Assembly (NCBI GenBank): GCA_903894655.1
Contig: CAITQY010000354.1
Coordinates: 1 to 17,971 of the forward strand
From: an uncultured Gemmatimonadota bacterium
GTDB lineage: Bacteria > Gemmatimonadota > Gemmatimonadetes > Gemmatimonadales > Gemmatimonadaceae
Direction: 5' to 3'
Length of the DNA: 17,971 nucleotides
The notes beneath the pieces were generated by a model. That model had not been told where the DNA came from and ran no database searches. It saw only the letters and a list, made by a program, of their open reading frames with translations. Below are positions 7,077 through 14,900 of the stretch, piece after piece (the first letter of the stretch is position 1; the number at the start of each line of letters is the position of its first letter). The position numbers were made by a program, and so were the translations under genes.

Positions 7077-7868
7077 TCAGTTGGGGCGACGCGCTTCGTC
7101 GGCGGCTCGGTCGATTTCGGCGCGGTGCATGTCGTAGTCGGGCAATCGCGTGGCGAGTTCCGGTTCGAGCGCCTTGAGTAGGCGCTGGTCGAAGCGCTTG
7201 GCCGCGGCGTTGTCGCCGGTCATGCGGGCGGCGCGGGCGGACAGGAGGAGGCCAAGCAGGTTGTTGGGCGTGGCCTGGAGGATCGTGTCGGCCTGTGCCT
7301 TGGCGACTGTCGGGGCGTTGGTGACCTCGGCAATGCGGCCGAAATGATAGCGCTCGTCGGCGGTCGGCCCCTCGAGCATCTCGTGCGAGGCCATCGCCAT
7401 CGGCGCGAAGAAGGCGACCGAGTCGGCTTTTTCCCCCTCGGCGTACTCCATGATGCGCGTGTAGAGCCGGTTCGCCCGCTCGCTGGGCGAGAGGTTGGCG
7501 ATGTTCGGTGGGGCGCCCCCGCCTCCGTCTCCGCCTTGCGCGATCGGCGCGGCGCTGGCGCCGTCCACGGCTTGGGTGGGGAGTGAGTTGGCCGATCCAT
7601 CGATGCCGGAGCCCTTGGCGGCGCCGAAGTTCTTGCCCGCAACCATGGCCACAAGCGCCAGCAGGGACACGAACGCAACGCCCCAGGGGAGTATGGCCCC
7701 CGCGCCACCCGAGGCGGCCGGTGTACGCGTGAGCGGCAGCCCCTGCCCGACCGGGGTGCCACAGCGATGACAGAAGCGGGCACCGGCGGACATGGCCGCG
7801 CCACAGGCGGCGCAGAACCCCGCGGTGCCGGAGGGGGGCGGGCCCCCGGAAAGATTCGATGAAGTCAT
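7077..7868 (-). CDS. Zinc-ribbon, single-span membrane protein with helical C-terminal domain
   Basis: A 263-residue protein of unknown function. A zinc ribbon at the N-terminus has two CxxC knuckles (C19/C22 and C33/C36, FCAACGA...FCHRCGTP). A hydrophobic segment at about 57-78 should be one membrane span. A Gly/Ser/Ala-rich linker (80-125) leads to a helical C-terminal domain (about 127-260) with a TPR-like flavour (QADTILQATPNNLLGLLLSA). With the zinc ribbon inside, the C-terminal part would be periplasmic. ATG 7868 is the only reasonable start, because an in-frame TAG occurs six codons upstream. It has no own Shine-Dalgarno; its ATG overlaps the TGA of a 10-codon leader ORF with a strong site. 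It is divergent from glnA across a 57-bp gap. No substrate or partner can be inferred. Confidence 0.85.
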   Translation of the reverse strand: MTSSNLSGGPPPSGTAGFCAACGAAMSAGARFCHRCGTPVGQGLPLTRTPAASGGAGAILPWGVAFVSLLALVAMVAGKNFGAAKGSGIDGSANSLPTQAVDGASAAPIAQGGDGGGGAPPNIANLSPSERANRLYTRIMEYAEGEKADSVAFFAPMAMASHEMLEGPTADERYHFGRIAEVTNAPTVAKAQADTILQATPNNLLGLLLSARAARMTGDNAAAKRFDQRLLKALEPELATRLPDYDMHRAEIDRAADEARRPN

Positions 7869-7897
7869 GAGCGGTGAAAAATACTACAATACGACAC
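7865..7897 (-). CDS. Possible 10-residue leader peptide coupled to the zinc-ribbon gene
   Basis: On the minus strand AAAGGAGG lies 9 nt before GTG (7897-7895). This opens a 10-codon frame (MSYCSIFHRS) closed by TGA at 7867-7865. That TGA overlaps the ATG of the zinc-ribbon gene as ATGA. The ribosome site is the strongest in this gap, and the downstream gene has none of its own. The peptide has a Cys but no run of one amino acid that would suggest a classic attenuator. It could simply deliver ribosomes to the next start. Confidence 0.45.
   Translation of the reverse strand: MSYCSIFHRS
7885..7890 (+). promoter_or_regulatory. Candidate -10 element for glnA
   Basis: TACAAT (7885-7890) matches the sigma70 -10 consensus at five of six bases, in a short AT-rich window. 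It would start transcription near 7897, about 29 nt before the glnA GTG. No convincing -35 element is present 16-18 nt upstream, so an activator may be needed. The sigma54 -24/-12 pattern common before glnA in proteobacteria was not found. Confidence 0.4.
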
Positions 7898-7925
7898 GCG
7901 TGTACTCCTCCTTTCTTGGCGAATC

Positions 7926-9293
7926 GTGCCGATTCATAGTCGTTCCCTCGTTCCTCCCGTCCTGACAGGCGCCACCGCCAACGACATCCTCGAGTTGGCG
8001 GAGGCGCACCAAGTGCGTTTTCTGCGCCTGCAATTCACGGACATTCTGGGCGTCATCAAGAACGTCGAGATTCCGTCGTCGCAGTTCAGGAAGGCGCTGC
8101 AGGGCGACATCATGTTCGACGGGTCGAGCATCGAAGGCTTCGTGCGGGTCGAGGAGTCCGACATGCTGCTGGCCCCCGACCTCACCACGTTTCAGATCTT
8201 TCCCTGGGGGGAGCCGTCGGCGCGCGTGGGTCGCGTGATCTGCGACGTGAACCGTCCCGACGGCACGCCGTTCGAGGGCGATCCGCGGTATGTGCTCAAA
8301 CGTCAGGTGGCGCGTGCGGCCGAGCTGGGCTTCGTGATGAACGCCGGCATGGAGGCGGAGTTCTTTTTGTTCAAGCCGACGGCGGATGGGCGTCCGGCCA
8401 CCGATACGCACGACGTGGGCGGCTACTTCGATCTGGCGCCGATGGACCTCGGCGAAGAGGCGCGCCGGGCGATCGTGGACACGCTCGAGCAGATGGGATT
8501 TGAAGTCGAGGCGTCGCATCACGAGGTGGCACACGGGCAACATGAGATCGACTTCCGGTACGCCGATGCGCTGCGCACGGCCGACAACATTGCGACGTTC
8601 CGTTTCGTGGTGAAGCAGGTGGCGCGGCAATTCAAGTTGATCGCGTCGTTCATGCCGAAGCCGGTGTTCGGGCAGAACGGCAGCGGCATGCATACGCACC
8701 AGTCGTTGTTCACGGCGGGACAGAACGCGTTCTGGGATCCGCAGCGCGAGTGGGAGTTGAGCCTGACGGCGCTCCACTACATCGGCGGCTTGCTGAAGCA
8801 TGCCCGCGCCTTGTGCGCGGTGACGAATCCCCTGGTGAATTCCTACAAGCGTCTCGTTCCGGGATTCGAGGCGCCGGTGAACGTGGCGTGGAGCATGCGG
8901 AACCGTTCGCCGATGATCCGAGTGCCGGAGCGCCGTGGCATGGGGACCCGTCTGGAATTGCGCACGCCGGATCCGAGTGCGAACCCGTATCTTGCGCTCA
9001 CCGCCATGCTGGCCGCCGGTCTGGATGGCATCGAGACGCGGGCGGATTGGCGCGAACCGGTGAACACCAATATCTGGGAGATGTCGTTTCGCGAGCGTCG
9101 TCGGTTGCGGCTGGACGACTTGCCGCAGGATCTCAGCGAAGCGTGCGACGAGTTGGAGAAGAACGACGTGATGCGGGCCGCGCTGGGCGAACACATTACC
9201 GAGCAGTTTCTGGCTGCGAAGCGCTCCGAGTGGCGCGAGTATAACCAGCAGGTGAGTGCGTGGGAGCTCGAACGCTACTTGGCGAAGTACTGA
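7926..9293 (+). CDS. glnA: Glutamine synthetase, type I (GSI-alpha like)
   Basis: ATP-dependent ligation of ammonia to glutamate, a cytoplasmic dodecamer central to nitrogen assimilation. The 455 residues include the beta-grasp start (FLRLQFTDILG, 32-42), MFDGSSIEGFVRVEESDM (63-80), metal ligand region MEAEFF (142-147), GQHEIDF (204-210), GSGMHTHQS (252-260), NSYKRLVPG (305-313) and RLELRTPDPSANPYLA (342-357). R74 aligns with Bacillus subtilis Arg62, tied to feedback inhibition in GSI-alpha enzymes. The adenylylation tyrosine region of the beta type is replaced by NTNIWEMS (W384), so GlnE control is not expected. The start is GTG 7926; no Shine-Dalgarno precedes it, but no other start preserves the N-terminal domain. 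About 12 residues extend beyond the Bacillus N-terminus. Confidence 0.97.
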   Translation: MPIHSRSLVPPVLTGATANDILELAEAHQVRFLRLQFTDILGVIKNVEIPSSQFRKALQGDIMFDGSSIEGFVRVEESDMLLAPDLTTFQIFPWGEPSARVGRVICDVNRPDGTPFEGDPRYVLKRQVARAAELGFVMNAGMEAEFFLFKPTADGRPATDTHDVGGYFDLAPMDLGEEARRAIVDTLEQMGFEVEASHHEVAHGQHEIDFRYADALRTADNIATFRFVVKQVARQFKLIASFMPKPVFGQNGSGMHTHQSLFTAGQNAFWDPQREWELSLTALHYIGGLLKHARALCAVTNPLVNSYKRLVPGFEAPVNVAWSMRNRSPMIRVPERRGMGTRLELRTPDPSANPYLALTAMLAAGLDGIETRADWREPVNTNIWEMSFRERRRLRLDDLPQDLSEACDELEKNDVMRAALGEHITEQFLAAKRSEWREYNQQVSAWELERYLAKY

Positions 9294-9304
9294 GCTTTTT
9301 TCTT
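9265..9304 (+). terminator. Nested hairpin plus T-run at the glnA 3' end (possible partial terminator)
   Basis: AGCTC (9265-9269) can pair with GAGCT (9292-9296), and inside it TACTT (9276-9280) with AAGTA (9285-9289). Six T bases (9296-9301) and three more follow. The structure overlaps the glnA stop codon (9291-9293) and ends just before the sodA ribosome site, so it may lower but not abolish read-through into sodA. Confidence 0.4.
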
Positions 9305-9315
9305 TGGGAGACGTG

Positions 9316-9978
9316 ATGAGCGTTCGTTCGTTGTTCGCGCGGGCCGATGAGGTGTTGGCGCAGCGCTATCCGTTCGTGCTGCCCGCCCTGGGGTATGACA
9401 CGAAGGCCATCGAGCCGGCGATTGATGCGCAGACCATGATGATTCACCATGATCGCCATCATGCGGCGTACGTGGCGAATCTGAACAAGGCGCTGGAGGC
9501 GTTTCCCGATCTCCACCAGTACACGCTCGGCGAGCTGCTGATGGGGCTGCGCAAGTGGCCGGCGGCGGCGCAGACGGCGATTCGCAACAATGGTGGCGGT
9601 CACGCCAATCACGCGTTGTACTGGGGGCTGCTGGCGCCGGGAAGTGCAACGTCGGCCGCGCCGAGCGGCCAGCTGAGCGAGATGATCGTGCGCGATTTCG
9701 CGACGCTCGACGGGTGCAAGGCGGCGCTCAAGGCGGCCGGGCTGGCGCAGTTCGGCTCGGGGTGGGCGTGGCTGGTGAAGACGGCCACGAGCCGGCTGGT
9801 GGTGCGCGGACTCGCGAATCAGGATTCGCCGCTGCTTGAGGGCGAGTTGCCGATCGTTGGCCTCGATGTGTGGGAGCACGCGTACTATCTGAAATATCAG
9901 AACCGCCGCGCCGATTATCTCGATGCGCTGCTGGCGCGCATCAACTGGGATGTGGCGGGGGCGCAGTTGAAGCGGTGA
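9316..9978 (+). CDS. sodA: Superoxide dismutase, Fe/Mn family, probably manganese type
   Basis: Converts superoxide to hydrogen peroxide and oxygen. The 220 residues keep all four metal ligands: H44 (MMIHH), H99 (GGGHANH), D184 and H188 (LDVWEHAYY). Gateway Y52 and GSGWAWLV (147-154) are also present. GGGHANH combined with ANQDSP (Q169) is the pattern of manganese enzymes, so Mn is the likelier cofactor. ATG 9316 is preceded by GGGAG (9306-9310) with 5-nt spacing; an upstream in-frame start at 9256 would lie inside glnA. The N-terminus is about 19 residues longer than Escherichia coli SodA, with no clear signal peptide, so it is probably cytoplasmic. It lies 22 nt after glnA and may be partly co-transcribed. 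Confidence 0.96.
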   Translation: MSVRSLFARADEVLAQRYPFVLPALGYDTKAIEPAIDAQTMMIHHDRHHAAYVANLNKALEAFPDLHQYTLGELLMGLRKWPAAAQTAIRNNGGGHANHALYWGLLAPGSATSAAPSGQLSEMIVRDFATLDGCKAALKAAGLAQFGSGWAWLVKTATSRLVVRGLANQDSPLLEGELPIVGLDVWEHAYYLKYQNRRADYLDALLARINWDVAGAQLKR

Positions 9979-9990
9979 ACCCGCTACCCG

Positions 9991-10044
9991 AACTTGGACT
10001 CGAAACCCACCACTCACGTGAGTCTCGGGTTTTGAGTCCAAGTT
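9991..10044. terminator. Long nested hairpin between convergent genes (bidirectional terminator or dispersed repeat)
   Basis: AACTTGGACTCGAAACCC (9991-10008) pairs with GGGTTTTGAGTCCAAGTT (10027-10044) over 18 positions; the single mismatch is G-U on the plus-strand RNA. Between them sits a perfect 12-bp palindrome, ACTCACGTGAGT (10012-10023). The element lies in the 105-bp gap between sodA (+) and the small lipoprotein gene (-), where both transcripts end. No T-run follows on either side. The perfect long arms and inner palindrome also fit a REP-like intergenic repeat. Confidence 0.65.
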
Positions 10045-10083
10045 TCGAGTTGTGAGCTCGCTGCTTCGTTATCAGCCGCCGAG

Positions 10084-10536
10084 TCAGGGTTGAATGGAGC
10101 CGGGCCCGTCGCCAGCGCCGCTGGCGGAGGCGGCCGTGACGGTGCTGAAGGCAACGGATAGGATCGCGAGCACGGCGGCCCCAAAGGTGAGGCTCCGCTT
10201 CCGCGAGAAGGTCCTCGCGCTGATGTCCTGCACCAGCGGCCGGGCGATCGCGATGGTGACGCCGGTGGAGGTGAACCGTTCGCGCGAGGTGGTGGTGGTT
10301 TGCGCGACGGTCATGACCACCGAATCGGCCGTGGCGCGGAGAATGATGCCGTCGATTTCACGGACATTCGGCCCCAATGGCCCTGCCATGGCCGCGGTGC
10401 CCGCGTCGGTGAGGATGACCCGGCCGTCTCCGGTGATTGGCCCGGCCTGGCCGGCCACGGGGACGTAGGTATAGCACCCCATCAACGACCACGCGGTGAG
10501 CGCCAGGACCGGGGCGGCAGTGAAACGACCGGCCAC
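10084..10536 (-). CDS. Small putative lipoprotein with C-terminal hydrophobic segment
   Basis: About 150 residues, function not recognised. From GTG 10536 the protein begins with a compact lipoprotein signal (AGRF, then a hydrophobic core, lipobox LMGC, mature Cys at residue 21), followed by CYTYVPVAGQ. The mature part is beta-rich with LTDAGTAAMAGPLGP and an ARTFSRKRS basic patch. It ends in a hydrophobic stretch (about 115-135) that could be a membrane helix. An earlier in-frame ATG at 10593 overlaps the susD stop region and would give 169 residues, but leaves 39 residues before the Cys, which is unusually long for a type II signal. The chosen GTG lies inside a perfect palindrome. It follows susD on the same strand and may be read with it. 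Confidence 0.65.
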   Translation of the reverse strand: MAGRFTAAPVLALTAWSLMGCYTYVPVAGQAGPITGDGRVILTDAGTAAMAGPLGPNVREIDGIILRATADSVVMTVAQTTTTSRERFTSTGVTIAIARPLVQDISARTFSRKRSLTFGAAVLAILSVAFSTVTAASASGAGDGPGSIQP

Positions 10537-10557
10537 GGAATTCCGTGGCCGGTCGTT
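10524..10557. terminator. Perfect 34-bp palindrome after susD, likely terminator or start-occluding hairpin
   Basis: The arms AACGACCGGCCACGGAA (10524-10540) and their exact complement (10541-10557) meet without a spacer. The palindrome begins 27 nt beyond the susD stop on the minus strand, the expected place for a terminator, although only short T-runs follow. The likely GTG start of the next lipoprotein gene (10536-10534) lies inside it. Confidence 0.6.
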
Positions 10558-10583
10558 CTGTTCTGCAAGGTGCGTGGAGCGGA

Positions 10584-11975
10584 CTACTGGCATGCCGCCG
10601 GACGATCCTGCGCCGGCTGCGGGGTCAGCGGATTCTGCTGCCGCTCGTTGTACGAGATCGGGAAGAAGCAGGGCTTGAGGCCGCGGGTGGCGACCCAGCG
10701 ATCAGCGCGCTCCTGGAAGCGGTAATGATCGTGGAGGCGACGCCCCTGCAGGAACAGCGATACCGCGCGGGAATGCGACAGCATCGACTGCGCGGACGGT
10801 GAACCGGCCCACGCCGGGAGACCGTCGACGGCACGCAGCGCGTTGATGCGCGTGGTGAATTCGGCGGTGTTTCCGGCGGCGAGCCCGGCTTCGGCAAGGA
10901 TGAGGAGCATTTCCTTGGCCGAGGTGGCGGTCCAGCCCACGTTGGTGGTGGAGGACAAGCGGCAGCACTCGTCGATGTTCTTGATCGTGGCCGGATCGAC
11001 CAGACCGGTGACCGGATCGACCAGCTTGATGCCGGCGACGCCGTCGAGCGGGCGCGTGCCGGCGGTGGTGACGTTGACGTAGCGGGAGCCGGCGCGGATT
11101 TCGAGACGGGAGTTCATCTCGCCACCGGTGGAGAACCAGCCGCCGTTGTTTTGCGCGACGACGTCGAAGCGATAGCGGAAGCTGTTGGCTCCCATCGCGG
11201 TGAGGGCGGCGACGGCATCGGCGTTGGCGCCCGCATCATTGATGAGCGGGTTGGCCGGGAACGCCCGCGGCGCGCGCAGCGAGCCCCAGACGGCCCGCGA
11301 CCACTTGGCCCGCGCGCGCATGCCCAGAATGCGGGCCTGCAGCGGCGAGTTGTTGAGCGCCTGGGCGATCGTGAGGCCCTTGCCGAGGTACGTCGTGGCC
11401 GAGTCGAACATGACGCGCATGTTCGCCTCGCCGATCGGTGCGCCGTTCACGGTGCGATCGGAGGTGATGACGAAGTCCTCGTAGCTCTCACCGATCATCG
11501 TGTAGATGGTACCAGCGAGGAAGTACGCTTGGGCGAGGTCGGTGCGGTTGCGCAGCGATCCGGCCTTGTCGTATCCCTCGAGCTTGGGGAGAACGTAATT
11601 GGCCATCCAGCGCGCCTGGCTGACGTACGGATACATGCCGTCGGTGTACTCGTTGAGCGGGTCACCGATGTCGCCGACGTCGAGCAGGTTCCAATACTCG
11701 CGCGAGCCCACCCAGGTGAGCTCATCGGAGGCGGCGCCGACGGCGCCGGTAATCTGGTTACCGGCGGCGTTGACGGCGCCGTAGAGGCCAGTCACGAGCG
11801 AGCCCGCGGCGGCGGAGGCCGTCGCGATGGCGTCTTCGGTGACGGCGTTGGGATTCTTGACTTCGGTGGAGAAGATCTGGCAGGAGGCGAGCGTTACCGC
11901 TCCGACGGCCAGCGCGGCGCCGCGGAGGCGACGACGCAGGCGTGCCGAATCCCCGATCGAAATTACGTGCTTCAT
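10584..11975 (-). CDS. RagB/SusD family outer-membrane lipoprotein
   Basis: The surface lipoprotein partner of the SusC-type transporter, expected to cap the barrel and bind the nutrient (glycan, peptide or other polymer fragment). The 463 residues start with a basic n-region (ARLRRRLRG), a hydrophobic core and lipobox TLASC, with mature Cys at 32. The mature chain has the helical TPR-like scaffold typical of SusD (for example LRNRTDLAQAYFLAGTIYTMIGESYED, about 140-167, here shown only in part as RTDLAQAYFLAG). A C-terminal segment GRRLHDHYRFQERADRW is also like the family. It begins 17 nt after the SusC stop, so the two form an operon. No strong ribosome site precedes ATG 11975. The C-terminus NPLTPQPAQDRPAACQ is Pro/Gln-rich. 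The ligand cannot be predicted. Confidence 0.92.
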   Translation of the reverse strand: MKHVISIGDSARLRRRLRGAALAVGAVTLASCQIFSTEVKNPNAVTEDAIATASAAAGSLVTGLYGAVNAAGNQITGAVGAASDELTWVGSREYWNLLDVGDIGDPLNEYTDGMYPYVSQARWMANYVLPKLEGYDKAGSLRNRTDLAQAYFLAGTIYTMIGESYEDFVITSDRTVNGAPIGEANMRVMFDSATTYLGKGLTIAQALNNSPLQARILGMRARAKWSRAVWGSLRAPRAFPANPLINDAGANADAVAALTAMGANSFRYRFDVVAQNNGGWFSTGGEMNSRLEIRAGSRYVNVTTAGTRPLDGVAGIKLVDPVTGLVDPATIKNIDECCRLSSTTNVGWTATSAKEMLLILAEAGLAAGNTAEFTTRINALRAVDGLPAWAGSPSAQSMLSHSRAVSLFLQGRRLHDHYRFQERADRWVATRGLKPCFFPISYNERQQNPLTPQPAQDRPAACQ

Positions 11976-11992
11976 AAGAATGGGGTCCCGGA

Positions 11993-14900
11993 TCAGAAGT
12001 TGAGATTGAGCGCGAGAGAGAAGCGGCGCGGGATCGGGAGGCCGAATCCGTCGGTGGCGTTCTGGAAGTTGTCGGCGAGCGTGCCCACCGATCCACGTCC
12101 GTTTTCGTTCGACTCCGGGTCCTGGCCCGGGTAGCGCGTCCAGAGGAAGATGTTCCGGCCGGAGAGCGTCAGACTGGCGTCACGGAAGCCGATCTTCTTG
12201 GCCTTGTCGGCGCCGAGGTTGTACGTCACGGCGAGTTCACGCCAGCGCAGGAAGTCACCACTCTGCGCCTGATTGAGCCCGGGCTCGAGCAGGCGGCGAT
12301 AGGTCGTGATGTATTCGGTGGCCGCGGCGACACGCTGTTCCGGCGTGCTGGCCGGATTCTGCATGACGGACTGGATGTCGGAGAACTCCTTGCGGTTCGA
12401 ACCGATCGACGGGTGCTGCGAGAGGCGGAAGCCGTCAGTGAGGTTGGAGACGAAGTAGCCCGTGCGGTACTCGAGCGTGGACTGGATCTTCCACCGCTCG
12501 CTGATCGTGAGCGTGCCGCCGAACGCACCGGTCCACACCGGGATCGAGGCGCCGACGCGCTGTTCGAACAGGATGCCGCTGCCGTCGTAGTCGGCGAGGA
12601 ACGGCTGGAGCGTGCTCTGCACCGACGACTGCTGGATGTCACGCGGCTGCGCGAAGTAGGCGAGCAGTTCGGCCTTGGTGGCCGGGGTGCCGCGCCCATT
12701 GAAGTTGATCGGGAGCTGGTCGGCCGTGTAGCAGGCGATGGGCGTGCCGGCGGCGTTCTTGGCCGGGGCGCTGCCGCAGGCCGGCGCAATGCGCGGCTCG
12801 TAGATCGATCCCAGCGGATCGCCTTCCTTCAGGTAGATGCGGTAGCGGGCATAGCCACCCGAAACGCGGATCGGCGGGGCGCCGCCGAGGCTGGTGAGGG
12901 TCTGCTTGAGGTAGGCCGCGTTGGCGAAGACTTCGAGCTTGGTGTTACCGCGCTGGATGGCGGTGCTGCGCACGCCGAGTTCGAGGCCGCTCGCGTCGAT
13001 CGTGCCGATGTTGGTGAGCTGCGCGCTGCGGAAGCCGCCCGACGTGGGGAAGAGGCGGGGGACGAGCGCGTCATTCACGGTGCGCTTCCAGGCGGTGAAG
13101 TCGACGGCGACCTTGTTGTTGAACAGACCGGCTTCGAAGCCACCTTCGAGTTCGGTGGAGATTTCCGGGCGGAGGTCGGCGTTGCCGAGCTGCGACGGGA
13201 GGAGGCCGGCACCAAGCGACGTGACCTGCGGCGCAAACGTGGTGAACTGATCGAAGGCACCGGGCTGACGGCCGGACTGACCGATGGCGGCACGCACGCG
13301 GAACGTGGAGAGCAGCGTGGACGACCAGCCGTTGAGATCCGACGGGACCATGGACAGCGAGGCTTTCGGGTAGAAGACGCCGCCGGCGTTCTTGCCGAAC
13401 GCGCTGGAGAAGTCATAGCGGCCGCCGACGGTGCCGAACACCCAGTCGCGCCAGCCGATCTGCGTCTGACCGAAGTAGCCACCGTTGACGGTGGTGAGGA
13501 ACGACTCATTGGCCGAGATGTTCTGGCCACCCGCGCCGACGACTTCGATGCCGGGGCCCGGGAAGAAGGCCGAGGATCCGGAGTTGGTGGTGGTGCGGTT
13601 GTTGAAGACCTGCAGGCCGGCCACGCTGGAGGTGGTGAAGGCGCCGAAGTCGCGGTTGTAGGCGACCTTGCTGTCGAGCGTGAGCACGCGCGTGCCGCCC
13701 GAGTACACCTGACGCGATCCGTCGGGGTTGTTCGACGTGAAGAGGTCGACGTTGTAGCCGAAGGGCGACAGGCCGAAGTCATTCTGCGCCGCGTAGTCGA
13801 AGCCGAGGGTGCTGCTGAAGGTGAGGCGCTCGGTGGCGGTGTAGGCGCCATCGAGGGTGCCGACGTAGCGCTGCACGCCCGTCTTGTTCTGCTGCTGCAT
13901 CGCTTCGCGCACCGTCATGAACGCCTGATTGCCGAAGGCGTTACCCGCGCCGGAGCAGACGCCGGGCGAGACGTACGTGGAGAGGTTGCAGTTGGCGAGC
14001 TCGGGGCGCGACATGTAGCTGAGGGAGTTGACGCCGTAGATGTTGTTGTTGTTCTCGGGCGACTCACCCTGCGTGTTGTAGTACGAGTTGTTGAAGCGCA
14101 GGCGGAGGTTCTTCGTGGGGACGATCGACAGGTTGGCCGTGGACTGAATGCGGCGGATGACGTCGCGCGCGGGGCCGTAGTCGGCGCCACCGAAGGGGCC
14201 GTTTTCGAAGTAGTAGCGGCCGCTGGCGAAGTAGGTGACGGCCTGGCCGCCGCCCTGCACGGACGTGGAGAACGTGTTGCCGCGTCCCGTCTCGGTGAAG
14301 TACTTGTTGAATACCGGCACTTCGAACACCTGGAAGGCCTTGAGCCCCGGGATGTTCCAGTAGGTGGCGAGCGAGTCGGCGCGCGCCTGCGTGCGGGCGT
14401 AGCCGGAGTTCGGGGCCACGCGGTCGCCAAAGCTGACGGCGTCCTGCTGCAGCTGCATGGTCCAGCGCGGGGCGCTGGACGATCCGGTCTTGGTGAAGAA
14501 CTGGATCACGCCGTTGGAGGCTTCGGTGCCATACAACGTGGCCGCGGCGGCGCCCTTGAGGATTTCGACGCGCTCGATGGTGCTGGGGTCGATGTCGTCG
14601 ATACGCGACGGCGAACCGCCGCCTCCGTTGCCGATGCCGTAGCCGCCGCCGGAGTTGATGCGCACGCCGTCGACGAAGATGATCGGTTCGTTGGACTGCG
14701 AGAGCGACGCGTTGCCGCGGATGCGGATCTTGGCGCCTTCGCCCGAGAGTCCACCCGACACGAGGCCGGTCACGCCGGGTTCGCGGGCGGTGAGGAGATT
14801 CGAGATGTCGTTGATGGGCGCGTTGGCCGGCGGCTGAATGACGGCCACCGTGTTGCCGAGGCGCTTCACTTCGGTTTTCTGGCCGCTGCCGGTGACGACG

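Noticed and set aside
7885..7925. Sigma54-type promoter before glnA
   Set aside because: TTGGCGAATCGTGCC at 7917-7931 looks superficially similar but lacks the GG/GC spacing and overlaps the start codon.
7884..9194. 436-codon minus-strand ORF opposite glnA
   Set aside because: It mirrors a confidently identified glutamine synthetase. Only its last codons fall in the gap, where a better short leader frame exists.
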